Positions 19,539 to 32,200 of a stretch of 64,000 nucleotides of DNA are shown here, piece by piece. The notes under the pieces were generated by a model, which was not told where the DNA came from, did not search any database, and saw only the letters and a program-made list of their open reading frames with translations. Both the position numbers and the translations under genes were made by a program. The stretch is from Crossaster papposus (taxonomy: Eukaryota > Echinodermata > Asteroidea > Velatida > Solasteridae), in assembly GCA_037893245.1 (NCBI GenBank), contig JBAIAA010000814.1:124001-188000 (forward strand), read 5' to 3'. Numbering within the stretch: the stretch's first letter is position 1; each line of letters opens with the position of its first letter.

Positions 19539-19673
19539 TTAACCCTAACCCTGCCAGACCCAGCACAGTGCATCTGTGGTGACTGCTTGACCTTGCTGCA
19601 CTCTGCACACAAGTTAATGTGACAAAGTAAGCAATCTGGCAGGGTTTCTAGCCAGAATACCCTGGAGGGTTAG
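19539..19673. repeat. Dispersed repeat family G, copy 2
   Basis: Inverted copy of 2752-2896: TTAACCCTAACCCTGCCAGA, GCACAGTGCATCTG, GTCACATTAACTTGTGTGC-type sequence and GGGTTTCTAGCCAGAATACC in complementary order. Confidence 0.8.
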
Positions 19674-20230
19674 GAATAAATATTTCTGTTGCTTGTATCA
19701 CATTCAGTTTGTAATGACTATGTAGTTGTTGCACTTTATATGGAAAGCAATTCAATCTTCAGTTATTATTTACAACCTTAATAGCTAGTTAATAAATACT
19801 GAATCTGCTACGAGTTGTCACCATCAGTTATAGGACAAATGGCCAGTTAGTCATGAAAGGTTTTGAAAAACATACAATCGCTTATTTTACTTCCTGAGAT
19901 ATATGCCTATTAATGTACATTAATGTTCACTACACTCGAAGGTAATATACAACATTAGCTTTTGCTGTCATTTTTTAAAAATAGACTGATATTTTATGGG
20001 TTATTGTTTGACAGCAAATATTGTTACGCTGCCCTGTTAAAATGTGTGTTTTATATAGCTGCTAGTAAAACCACACAAAAAGTAATCTGGTTCCCTGACC
20101 CTGCTTCCGAAGAAATTAACAATTTATAGAGGTCGGGTCAAAGAACCAGACTAGCTGGCTTGCACCTGTTCATGAATGTATATTAACCAAATGCAAACAA
20201 AACCTAAATTTGGTAAATTAGGGTTAACGG

Positions 20231-20459
20231 TTAACCAGTTCGCGCCGGATGACAAATATAAACGCAAACATTTCCTCAAAATGGAAGACGCATAAACACG
20301 CCACGAGCAAGGCTGAAAATGTCTGTCAGCAAGGCCGGAAATGCGTGGGTGTGCTTCCCGGTACTGGTGGCCTGAACCCGCCTCGGATCGAGTTTTGTTA
20401 AAAATAATCCTGCGCGTCGGCTCGGTGATGTTAAAATAATCCCGGCGCAAACTGGTTAA
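20231..20459 (+). mobile_element. MITE family B, copy 3
   Basis: TTAACCAGTTCGCGCCGG to CCCGGCGCAAACTGGTTAA, with AAGGCCGGAAATGCGTGGG and GATCGAGTTTTGTTAAAAAT inside. Same orientation as copy 1. Confidence 0.88.
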
Positions 20460-20536
20460 TGACCATTGATGCAAACAAAAATCTACTTTTCTTGAAAATG
20501 ACAGCAAACGAGGTGCTATGATTTCACACATTTCAA

Positions 20537-20640
20537 AGTGAACAAAGAAATCGGCAAGGCACGACCTCCGGAATACCGGACCGGCGCTTTACCAACTGAG
20601 CTAGGTTGGCGGTCTTCCAAATTGTCAGTATCTTTTCATA
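20537..20640 (-). mobile_element. tRNA-derived SINE family T, copy 1
   Basis: On the minus strand, TAGCTCAGTTGGTAAAGCGC is a tRNA A box; an adjoining segment reads CCGGTATTCCGGAGGTCGTG and ends GCCGATTTCTTTG. The B box is degraded. Compare 49207-49340 and 49415-49500. Confidence 0.75.
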
Positions 20641-21265
20641 ATTAGTTTTGTTTTCTATGTTTGCAAATGTTGTGTATTACCTATAACCCCAACAGTTCCT
20701 CAATCCTTTACATGTTAGAGGATTGAGAACTGCTAGGGTTAATAGTCCAATTATCCGCGTACATCATCACAATTGCGTACAAACTTTGTCATTGTAAAAT
20801 TTCCTAGGTAATATATTACCTATTATTATGTACAGGTTGTATAGAAAGTACTGATTCAAAATAAAATATTAAAAAAGGTCGCGTATAAAAAAAGTATTAG
20901 TTGGATAATTTGTTTAATAAATGGGATATAAAATCTGTCACAAGGCTAACTGGAAAACTGATCTTAAACACAACTAAAATCCAATTGACAAAAGAAAATA
21001 GAACAGATTATTAAAAAAGATTGTGAATAACTAAACCTCTCTTCAGTGTCACTGAGTTTGTTTTTGATTGAGATAGGGGACGTACTGTATAACAATAGAG
21101 GACAATAGGGTCCCCTATTTCGCTAAGGTCCCCGATTCCGACTCGTGTGCAAATCCTATGGTGATCATCCGAAAACGAGTACAAACAAAAGAGGAAAGAC
21201 GGTCGGACAATGCCCCGTCCCCGATTGACGGCATTTACCCACTTGAGTGTTCTTGTGTCTGTAGC

Positions 21266-21443
21266 AGGGATGTAGTCGAGTCTATCACAAGTCCCTGCAA
21301 GTCCTCCAGTTCCAATTCAAATCGCAAGCTATTCAAATGAGCTTTGACAAAAGCATTCCTTTGTCATTGTTCAACCAGTTACTTTTGACTGCCTTCATGA
21401 AAGGACTTGTGAACAGACTTGCAGGGACTCGACTACAACTCTG
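21266..21443. repeat. Dispersed hairpin repeat L, copy 1
   Basis: CAGGGATGTAGTCGAGTC at the left and GACTCGACTACAACTCTG at the right, with runs of ACAAGTCCCTGCAAGTCC inside and ATTCAAATCGCAAGCTATTC. Copies at 39890-40130 and 44436-44690. Confidence 0.8.
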
Positions 21444-21551
21444 GTCTGTAGTAATACACACGGACCATTCGACCCATCTCTAACCACAGAGCACAGCCAA
21501 ATTGCTTGATTTTGCTTACAATTATCCTCCCTGTTCATCGGGAACGAGATT

Positions 21552-21745
21552 CCTGCAGCAGCTCAAGATCAGCACAATTTGGTCTCTACCTTCACAGGTA
21601 CCCATTTATACTCCTGGGTAGAGAAAGACAATTGCGGTAAAGTGTCTTGCCCGAGAACACAAGCACCATGTTCCCATCAGGATTCGAACCCGTGTATCAT
21701 CGCACACCAGGCGAACGCCGTAACCATTGGACCACAGTGTTCCTG
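21552..21745 (-). mobile_element. tRNA-like SINE (family U)
   Basis: On the minus strand: TGGTCCAATGGTTACGGCGT is an A box and ACGGGTTCGAATCCTGATGG a B box, followed by TTCTCGGGCAAGACACTTTACC. A related tail occurs in plus orientation at about 23607-23740. Confidence 0.7.
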
Positions 21746-22114
21746 TTGTGTTTATATCACAACAAACGATGCCGACTAGAGTACAGTGTTTCCAGGGAGT
21801 ACTTATTTTTTGTTCCTACCCTGACTTTGATCCTACCCTTACTGACCTCACCCTTTAATCCCTCAGCCTAATCCTCCTTTTGTTAATTGTTCCATTGGAC
21901 TCTGTGATTTTCTTTTGTGTTTCTTCCTCCATCTATGATGTGCATCATGTTGTATATGTTGGCCTATACATGTTTGTTTCTTGTACACAGCCATTTAGTC
22001 TCTGAAGAAGATCTTGTTAAGATCGAAATATTAGGCCTTCTTAACTTATTTGATTTTTCTATTTCAGGTCATTCCAGCCAGTAAGCAGTTTGCAGCAGTT
22101 TTAGCCTTATTCAT

Positions 22115-22440
22115 GAGTACTTATCACATTAGGTCTTCGGATACAGACTCCTGTCATACGAGCCTGCTGGCCATGAGTGGCTGCATCTCGTCACTCCGGC
22201 TGGACGAAGAGTTGGAGGTTCTGGTGATCCGCGAACCCCTGTCGGTGTCGCTTCCCACATCCGAGCCCCGCGACGTCCTCTTCCTCTCCAGTAACTCAAC
22301 GGTCTCCTCCGATCGTGTGCCTTGTCTCGATTGGGTCCTCTTGGTCACGTGCCACTCTGCCTGGCTAGTACTGGCCGTTGATTGGTCGGTCAGTCTGGGA
22401 TCATCTTTGCCGATTGTTTTCATTGGACTCGTTTTCATCG
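22115..22440 (-). pseudogene. Third tandem copy of the C1orf43 last-exon segment, nonsense-mutated
   Basis: Outermost of three units with an exact 326-bp period. It still reads as the same Ser/Arg-rich protein segment, but a CGA codon of the other units is TGA here, so it ends after MQPLMASRLV and lacks RQESVSEDLM. It lacks the 36-bp block found in the intact unit. No acceptor site precedes it, so it is most likely 3' UTR or untranscribed. Confidence 0.8.
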
Positions 22441-22766
22441 GAGTACTTATCACATTAGGTCTTCGGATACAGACTCCTGTCGTACGAGCCTGCTGGCCAT
22501 GAGTGGCTGCATCTCGTCACTCCGGCTGGACGAGGAGTTGGAGGTTCTGGTGATCCGGGAACCCCTCTCGGTGTCGCTTCCCACGTCTGAGCCCCGCGAC
22601 CTCCTCTTCCTCTCCAGTAACTCCACCGTCTCCTCTGATCGTGTGCCTTGTCTCGATTGGGTCCTCTTGGTCACGTGCCACTCTGCCTGGCTAGTACAGG
22701 CCGCTGATTGGTCGGTCAGTCTGGGATAATCTTTGCCGATTGTTTTCATCGGACTCGTTTTCATCG
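22441..22766 (-). pseudogene. Second tandem copy of the C1orf43 last-exon segment
   Basis: The middle unit. Reads through to the same RQESVSEDLM end and a TGA, with few substitutions from the functional unit. It lies beyond the stop codon of C1orf43 and lacks the 36-bp block, so it is not part of the inferred protein unless spliced in. Confidence 0.8.
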
Positions 22767-22775
22767 GAGTACTTA

Positions 22776-23244
22776 TCACATTAGGTCTTCGGATACAGAC
22801 TCCTGTCGTACGAGCCTGCTGGCCATGAGTGGCTGCATCTCGTCACTCCGGCTGGACGAGGAGTTGGAGGTTCTGGTGATCCGCGAACCCCTGTCGGTGT
22901 CGCTTCCAACGTCCGAGCCCCGCGACGTCCTCTTCCTCTCCAGTAACTCCACCGTCTCCTCCGATCGTGGGCCTTGCTTTGATTGGGTCCTCTTGGTCAC
23001 GTGACCCACCGTTATTCCTCTCAGGGGGATGTTCTCGGAGTGCCAATCTGCCTGGCTAGTACTGGCCGCTGATTGGTCTGTCGGTCTGGGATCATCTTTG
23101 CCGATTGTTTTCGTCGGGCTTCTCGCCTTCTGACTGCCAGCGGATCTACTAATGTGAGAGCGCTGGCTGGCGGAGGTATGCTGTTTATGCTGGGAGCTTG
23201 ATGATTGGCTGGATTTCTTACTCTTCATACCTTTGTGTCGAATG
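22776..23244 (-). CDS. C1orf43: C1orf43 exon 6 (Ser-rich tail, stop)
   Basis: Residues 190-345. The acceptor is TTTTTTTCAG. Lys/Ser-rich start (SKKSSQSSSSQHKQHTSAS), then Arg/Ser-rich repeats without a known domain, ending RQESVSEDLM and TGA at 22776. From about 23100 down it is the first unit of the 326-bp tandem array. It alone holds a 36-bp block encoding roughly HSENIPLRGITVG. Confidence 0.85.
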
Positions 23245-26200
23245 CTGAAAAAAACCAAAACAAATTGTTGAAGTTGTCTGTCTCAAAATTGATACATCAT
23301 TTGTATAGTGGTAAAGTAAACATAGTTGAGTACAACAAATGTTGAAGCGACGTACGTAGCAACTTAAAGTTCTATCTACTGTCCAATATGTGACCCGCTC
23401 CTACGAAACCCGACATAAGTCGCACAGTCTATTTCGAGATACAGCTCATCAAAGGTGAAATGGGGTGAACAAATCTGAACGCACTTTTAGTCTTTAGCAA
23501 ATAGTTTCCAGTAAAACCTTTTGCTTTATTTTTATTCATAAAGATGCTAGTAAAAGCTTGAAAATTTGTAGTAAAAGCAAATGCTAGTGTTTATGCATAC
23601 AGCTCATGGTGCTTGTGTTCTTTGGCAAGACACTTTGCTACAATTGCCTCACTCCACCCAGGAGTAATGGGTACATGTGAAGGTAGAGACAACATGCGCT
23701 GATTTTGAGCTGCTGCAGAAATGGTCTCGTTCCTTGTAAAGCCTACAGTGTGGGAGTCTAAAGCTAGAAATAAGATGCAATCAATATAAGAAAAAAGAAA
23801 ATGAAGTGAGAATGGCACCGGAAAATTCTACACACTCACCAAGATAACAGCTCATGCAATAATGTCATAAAGTTGTTGTACTCAGTCTCACCAAAAGGCT
23901 GTGAAAGGTAGAAGAAAGGAGAAGATATCAGCCAATTCAATATTGAGAAAGTGCAAAGAATTCCATATTTTGACATAATCGAAGTTCCTGTGTACAAAAC
24001 CTATGGGCCATGATAGAAACAGTATTTGTCAAGCAAAAGTTTTCTTATTCCTAAATAGTATTCAACTTCCGAAATTTGAACGTCCTTTGTGATAAAGCTG
24101 GGACATCCTCAGCACAACATCTGATTATAGAATTCTTTCCGACAAGGTTACAAAAGAAAAGAAAACTGAAGCAACCGCTAAAAAGTTTCTGTTGTCAATA
24201 ATTTTACTTTTTTTTTAAAAGGAAAGTGAACATTGATTTATAGAGTTTGATTGAAAAAAGAAAAAAAGTTTCACATGCAATTATTCAAATAAGGAGCGAG
24301 GTACTGTAATAAAATTGCACATAATCGAGTCCTTCCAAAAAAAATTATCATTTCTGGAGTTTGTCTGGTTTTTTAAAAAGATAATAACACAACATTTGCC
24401 AAAAACAAATATAACGATTTATTATGAAATTTACCATACTTAACTGAAAGTGAACCCTGTGGAAATCATGGCACCTGGTGTGCTGTCATTTTCATGAAAA
24501 TTGGAATTTTTGTATCAATCCCCAAATACTATCTCCGATTTATCAAATTTGAGATTTTGATTTCATCATTTAAAGCTAAACAAGCTTTAAATGATGAAAT
24601 CAAAATCTCAATTTTCATTTTTGCCTCAAAGTGTCTCATTTACTCGTGCTGGGTCACATTTAGTAGTCTATATTGTGTTAGCAATTGGTTACATATCCGT
24701 GAATGGGTGCAAGCCAACTAGTCTGGTTCCCTAACCTGATAATTCACTGGCATCTGAAGTAGGGTAAGGGAACTAGAATACAATTTTTTTATTTTTTTAT
24801 TTAGCATCTATGAACACAAAACAGGTCAGTGTAACAATATTTCAATAAGATTAAAACTGCTGCAAACTGCTTACTGGCTGGAATGACCTGAAATATACAA
24901 ATCAAATAAGTTAAGAGGGCCTATTATTTTGATCTTAACCAGTTCGCGCCGGGATTATTTTAACATCACCGAGCCGACGCGCAGGATTATTTTTAACAAA
25001 ACTCGATCCAAAGCAGGTTCAGGCTGCCAGTACTGGAAAGCACACCCACGCATTTCCGGCCTTGCTCGCAGCTGAAAGACATTTCCGGCTTTGCTCGTGG
25101 CGTGTTTATGCGTCATCCGTTTTGAATCTGGGAAAAACTTTGCCTTTATATTCTTCATCCGGCGCGAACTGGTTAACAAGATCCTCTTACCTTGAGTCCA
25201 TAATGGGCGCTCTCGTAAGCCACTGCAAACGCCCGACACAGGTTAACGGAAGCACCTTTGAGCGGTGCCTGCGGGGGGTCTCGAAGGCTCAAAATATACT
25301 CCTTCAAGTTGCCGCACGGAGGACGCACTCTACTGCACTCAATTTTCTTCAATTGTTCATCTGTCAATAAATTCAGAGTGTCATTATGTATAGTTTTGAA
25401 AAAGTATTTTCTTTCTGTGATTTTTCCATAAACAAATTAATGCGGTAGTTTATAATCGGGTAAAAAACAGATGTGAAAAAAAAGAAAAAAAAATCCCAAA
25501 TCTAGACATCAGGATTTCCCAGCTTTACCACAAAGGACGCTTAAATAATACTAGGGCTGTGCATCGGAACCGGGTTCTCGAGCACCTGACCGTTGATGTC
25601 AGGATCCGATTCCAGATTATGGAAATGATTACCCGTTGCGAACTTTACAAAATACATAGTAACTTTTCAGACGATTAAGGCAAAAGGTTTTTAATGTCAT
25701 TTCTTGGGAATTTTCAAAATGAAACCAGGCTACATAGGAAAACAAATATATATTTTGAATTGATGAAGCTTGCGAAATTGCAGTTTACTCCTAAAAGCAA
25801 GTGCTTATATCTTACAGTATTATTTCGCTGATGTGTCAAACTGTCAATATTATAGTGCGGAAATTTATGAATAAGCTGAAAAGGATCTTAAATGTTGGTG
25901 TAGGGTTCCTTTAACAGGTACCTGTGTTTATTGTTATCGGGTACCCGGTTTCTAAACTACTTGTAAATGCACACCCCTATTTAAAATCACAAAGTTAGAA
26001 TGTTCTATATTATACACAGCAAGACATTGGGACCGAGTGACTCCCCTCTTAGTCCCCCCTACCAGTACTATACACTCTCTAGACTATTGTAACCTAGCTA
26101 GCGCACCCCCCTTTCCCCTTAAAACCTCAAAAGAAACCACAACATTCCGCAAGCACAATGACCACCATAAAGGATGGGGGGGGGGGGGGGGGGTTCTCTG

Positions 26201-29200
26201 TAGTGCTAGACGAGTAGTGATTTTTCCAACTCAAATTACTCGCGAGTAGTCGAGTACTCACGAATAGTTGTCACAATTTTTGCAAGGGGTAAAATTATGG
26301 TCACACATGTTCATCACCATGTGTTTCCATTCAAAGCACAACAATAATTTCACAGCAGACTAGCCGTCTGTTAAACCAATGGCAGAATCCCCTTGTACTT
26401 TAAAGGGGCATAAGGCTGCATGTAAGTGACTGGGCAGTACCTGGCTTACCTAACACATGCAAAATATTCTAAATATCTGGGGTTAGGTTTTAAATACGCA
26501 CTGCTTTTGTTGAACAGTTTGTTGCGCAGACAAGTTGAATTTTTCATTTTATTTTTAAATTAAGCCTGAATCTCACCTAATTTTGAAAGAGCATCCACTG
26601 CTTTCATCCTATAGATGTAGGAACACCTCTCTGTTGAAAAAAAGAAGAATAAATTTTAGATTATTAATTAACCCACACTCTGCCTCAATCCCCCAAAATC
26701 TTCAGTTGATTGGAGGATACATTGGGTCGAGTTTGTTGTCTGCACCCAGTATTGTTTTTATGTTCAGGCATTCATAACAGAACCCTGCCTTATGCTTGAT
26801 ATCATCCACACTTCTTCTGAATGTCATCGGTACTCATTGAACCCACAGCAGTGATTGTTGGAGGATTTTAAAGTAGTGAAGCAATGGTCACCTCTTCAAG
26901 CCACGGTCTCATCCGACCCGCGTAGGCGTAGCGCACACGTAGGGCAATACATTTCCATACGTGGCAATTTTGTCTACGTGGGCAAATTCTACCTGGGAGT
27001 GGTCACAACTCCTGCGTCCGGTCCACGTAGAAAATGCATTTGTTCGAGGTGTTCACGTGGGCATTGCGTGGGCATTGCGTGGGCATTGCGTGGGTGGTGC
27101 GTGGGTGGTGCGCGGGTGGTGCGCGGGTGGTGCGCAGGTGGTGCGCGGGTGGTGCGCGGGTGGTGCGCGGGTGGTGCGCGGGTGGTGCGGTGCGCGGGTG
27201 GTGCGCGGGTGGTGCGCGGGTGGTGCGCGGGTGGTGCGCAGGTGGTGCGCAGGTGGTGCGCAGGTGGTGCGCAGGTGGTGCGCAGGTGGTACGCGGGTGG
27301 TACGCAGGTGGTGCGCAGGTGGTGCGCAGGTGGTGCGCAGGTGGTACGTGGGTGGTGCGCAGGTGGTACGTGGGTGGTACGTGGGTGGTACGCAGGTGGT
27401 ACGTGTGTGCCATCTCTTCTTTAGTGATAAAACGAAGACTGATGCACAACTCCTATTCTCTAGCTTAAAACCCTGCAAATAACGAAGACAATTCGGAAGT
27501 ACTACCCACGTACCCCCACGCACCAGCCACGTGGTAGCCGCGACAAATCATCGCAGACCAAAAATTGTGCATGTCCGATTTTTCTCTACGTAGGAAAATG
27601 AAGGCTACGCGGGGGTCAGGTAGCTTGAAATTATTGCGTAGTGTGCGTAGGCCACCCGCGGAGGGCCACGTACAACCAAAAATCTCTACGTGGACACCTC
27701 GCTACCCCTACGCGGGTCGGATGAGACCGTGGCTTCACTGAACAAAATACAGGGGAAAAAGGGGTGATTTGGGGGAATTGAGGCCGAATTGAATATTTTG
27801 CATAGTGGAAATTGGAGAATTTTGCAGGATTGAAATCTGCCGTGTTTTTTGTAACATAGCAGTGGGTAACGGAAGATGCAATATCGCGATGGGCAGCGCC
27901 TGCTGAATGGACAGAATCTTGAGGTCAACTAGTCTGGTTCCCCAACCTGATTATTCACTGACATCTGAAGTAGGGTCAGGGAACTAGAATGCAACATTTA
28001 TTTTCTTTTTCTCCAGCATCTATGAACACAAAAAAGGTCAGTGTAACAATATTTTAAAACTGCTGCATAATTAATCACCGAATCTGCTCGCATATCATAG
28101 TCGCTCATCCAATGAGCGGATATTCCATAGACTAATGCTGCGTTCCAATCGCGTCGTGTTTATCGTGTTCATCGTGAATTTCTCCATGTTTACGAGTAGG
28201 TTGCATTCCAAACGCTACTCACCAAGATGCACGCGCACAGTCGAGTTAGTCGTGCTAGACATTTTTTATCGCGCAAGAACTCGTACGTGAATCAACACGC
28301 ATGCGCGAGTATTTCATTCGTTTATGAAGTCGTGAACATGGAGAAAAAAAATCCACCTCGAGTTCACCTCTGGTGAACACGAGTTACCAGACGATTAGAA
28401 CGCCATTATACGACTCGTGAACTCGTGAACACGATAAACGCGATTGGAACGCAGCATAAGAGCCGAGGCCGAAGGGGTTAGGGTTAAACCACTATCAATT
28501 TTTTAAAGGAGTATTAAAAATATATATATATTTGTTTTACCTCCGGCATTGTTTTCCCCATTGAGCAATTTCAGCCGGTAATCATCCTCTCCCAGTAATC
28601 TTGGTTCGTATTTCATCCTCGATACATGCGCCAGCTTCTGCTCAATTTCCGTCTGCAGGCTCCTGGGGGCGCTGTGACCAATGGGGACATGGGGACTTCG
28701 GTGCGAGGTCAGCGAAAACCGCATAATTTGCCGCTTGGCAAATATAATCACAACCAGAAGTAACTGAAAAAAATACATAAAAATGAATAAATTAAAAGAC
28801 GCACGATCAAATCAATTTAATAAAAATAAATTAAAGGTAGGATACACCATTTGCAGATATCGAAAATATTTACTACCGAATTATTAGAAAATATTCTACT
28901 TATTTGAAAGTATGTAATGATTATAGGCATCCAGCAAAAGAATTGCGCTAGATATCTTGTAATTGTTCCGAAAAATCAAATTTAATAAAAATGTCGGCCT
29001 GGTCAGTTAAATGATATTTACTATAAAATATAACCCCCTAAATCCACCCATTCATTATATTTCACCCAATTACCAATGGTGTATCCTACATTTAAAATAT
29101 TTTTAGTTTTGAACAAAGAAAATGACTGGAGCGGTGCTTGAACCCGCTACCCCCGGTCTGCCGTTCCGGTGCTCTACTAACTGAGCTATCCAGCACTATT

Positions 29201-32200
29201 TTTTAATAAAAAAACAAACAAAGTGGACTTATATTTCTTATATTCCTTGCAATTTACTTTAATGTACATTTCAAAATTTCTAACATTTCTAGAAACAAAA
29301 ACAAAAAACAAAAACACACAAAAAAACAATGTTACACTAACAGGCTAGCTTGAAAATTCCAGCTAAAGCTCGTAACATGGGGAGATTCGCCATTTCTCCC
29401 AATGTCCAGAGCTTCAATTTAGAGCTGGAATTTTCAAGCTACTCAACCTACTACAGTCTCTGATTTTTCCCTCAACTGACTCAAGTCAGGTTTCTTGGGA
29501 ATGAAGCTCTATGTGTACCTGTATATGCGACCCACTCTGCAAAAATGAGTCTGTGTTAAAAAAAATGTTTTTAAATTTTACAGTTGGTCAGAAAAGGCAG
29601 GAAATAAGCTTTCATTTGATATATGCACAACTCTGTAGTGTAATGCATTGGTCTTGTACAATTATGTACTTTGAAAAGAAATGAAGATTTACAATTGTAG
29701 TGCTTCATCAGATGCAATGGTAAGAGAACGACAAAACCTGTATTAAATTTAAATTAGGGATCAGAACAATATTTCCAATCGATCAGATCTGAAAATATAG
29801 GTGTCGAAGAAACCGAAATGCCTTAAAACCAAAATATTATTTGTTGAAAGAAATATCACTTACGAGACAATAAACAGCCCTTTACGCAAACATGTTTTTT
29901 GCGACATCAGACTCATTTTTGCAGAGCGGGTCACATATTTGGTTAAAAGATTGGTACATGTACAACTATAGAATGCGGGGCAACTCAGGACATTATTTAC
30001 CCTAGGACATAAAATGGAGTGGCCCTGTATTCTATGGGTATTGGGGTACAACTATAGAATACAGGGCCACTCCATTCTATGTCCTAGGGTAAATAAAGTC
30101 GAGAGTAGTTGAGTGGCCCTGTATACTATAGTTACTCAGGTAGGATTAACAGGAAGGGGATTTTTTCGGGGTCTTGTCAGTATTTGTTGAGCCTTCAAAT
30201 GTTTCAGCACTAGCATTTGTAGCAACATTAATAATAACGCTGTCGAGCACAATAGGGGCCAAGTTCGATCAAGGACTATAGTTAACTATAGTTTGACTAA
30301 CTGTGATCGAACTTGGGCTAGTCGACGATGGTTGGACTAGTCTAGTCAACTATTCACTACCAGCCTACCGCGGTTGGTCGAATCGATGGTAACCATTAGC
30401 CGCTTTAATTGCACAGTACAGAGAGGACCAGTTTGGCAGTTATCAGGTTAGTCGACAATAGTTCAACTAGAGTCGTTCGCACTTCAACTTCAATGCGCAT
30501 GCCCTAATGACGTCACGAACTAACCACTAGTTAACTATAGTTCCTTGATCGAACTTGGCCCTGGCTCCCTTGCGCATTTTTTAACTTGCATGCGCAAGTT
30601 TTAAACTTGAATGAACTCAGTTTCCCTGCTGCCAATTTTATTGCCTTAGATGATTGTGAGTATTTTTATTTAGCTGTTTTATACATTGTGATAAGAATAC
30701 ACATCGCTTCATTTTTTTATATTTTTTTTTAATAGGGCCTAAGCTAATGAGAATCTTATTTAAGAAAGTCAACAACCCTGTTTTTGACACAATAATGACC
30801 AAAAAAGTGTTATCCTGACAATTATTCGGATAGGAATAACTCTGCCAAACTGTTGTTAATTATTGAACATACACGTGTTTAAGGTTTCTTATGTCAATTC
30901 TCTGTCAATTTAGTACCAAGTATGTTTCGTTTTCTACCATTCGTAATAGTTTAGTGACTGACAGTGGAGTGTTGTGGCCGAGCAGTTAAGAACCCTGTTT
31001 TCTGTTCCGCAGAGCGTGGGTTCGAATCTCGGTCTCGACACCTGTGTCCTTAAGCAAGGCACTGAAACCACTATTGCTTCGTCTTTCGGATGGGACGTAA
31101 AGCCGTAGGTCCTGTGTATTGTATAATAATCATTATAATGCACGTAAAAGAACCCAGTAACACTTATCGCTAAGAGAAGGGGTTTGCCCCGGTGTTTCTG
31201 GCTGTGCTCCGTACGTCACTCACTGCACATCCCAGTATAGTTGTCTACAACTGCAAAGGGATTAATCTACCAAGTACCAAGACATGAATCACACTATGTA
31301 CATGTACTTCCAAAAATATAAGGCACCTATCAACTATGCTATTGGCGAGTAGGTTGAGGAAGCCGTTCTTTATAATTTTGTATAGTTCTTTAACCCTAAC
31401 CCCCTAGGCCTTACTTTGGACTAAAGAACTGCGTACTCCAGAATACTACTTAGTATTTTGTAGCATTGGGTCTCTCCGTGACTGATGATTGGGTGTGTAC
31501 TGACAGAGTACAGATACTGCCAACTACAAAATACTAACAGTGGCAATACAGGTCAGTAATACTTACCTGGCAAAAAATGCAGTAGTCCAGCCTTGACCCA
31601 TTGTGTCCCAAGTGACAATTTTTGCTGTAGAGTTTAGAACACCTTACACAGCATACATGGGCCATGCACACTCAGCAAGCAGAGGGACCCAATGCTAAAA
31701 AGTACTACGAGTGCAATAAGGGGTGAAGTACCAAATACTAAAAATTACTACAGGCATTGCACACAAGTCAGTGAGAGTACTGCATACTACTTTTTACTAA
31801 AAAGTAGCATTGGGTAGGGTTAAGGTTAACGTACGAGTTGCCATTGCTCTTTCTCACGAATATACATTTCACGCACCACCCAGCTCCTGGAAAAAAATAA
31901 CCCGAACCGCTACACCGGTTAGTATTAAGCATGTATTTGAGTGTCTTCCCTACCGCTTTTTTATGCTTATCCCAGCATCCCTTAAGCGCACGCTTTGTCA
32001 GTCACAAGGAATTTAAAACTTACAGTACGTGTGCAACACTGGTTTACTTAAGTTTCAAACAAAAATATTACTTCAGACAGAAATTAACAAACAGCAGAAC
32101 GGTACTAATTTGGCTTTACCCTTTTTACCTTCGAGAGGTAAAATCTAATTCTACGGCAAGTAATTCATGGTGGTGGTCAGAATTTTGTTTGAATAATAAT

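Larger units (their letters stand above)
18079..22114. other. Convergent POLR2M / C1orf43 intergenic gap
   Basis: About 4 kb between two converging genes, with no coding exon seen. It contains the elements at 18378-18558, 18661-19037 (with a SINE inside), 19137-19215, 19539-19673, 20231-20459, 20537-20640, 21266-21443 and 21552-21745. The stretches 19680-20080 and 20780-21150 hold nothing I recognise. Confidence 0.6.

Noticed and set aside
22050-23004. Plus-strand frames of 98-150 codons
   Set aside because: They are the antisense of the C1orf43 last-exon repeats; the minus strand has family homology, splice sites and matching phases.
27003-27523. Overlapping long frames with repeats such as GWCAGGARVVR on both strands
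   Set aside because: All come from the 11-bp minisatellite, which cannot acquire stops in any frame.
29125-29198. Functional tRNA gene on the minus strand
   Set aside because: A good A box, but the B box, acceptor stem and the base before the anticodon are degraded, and its flank resembles the SINE T copies.
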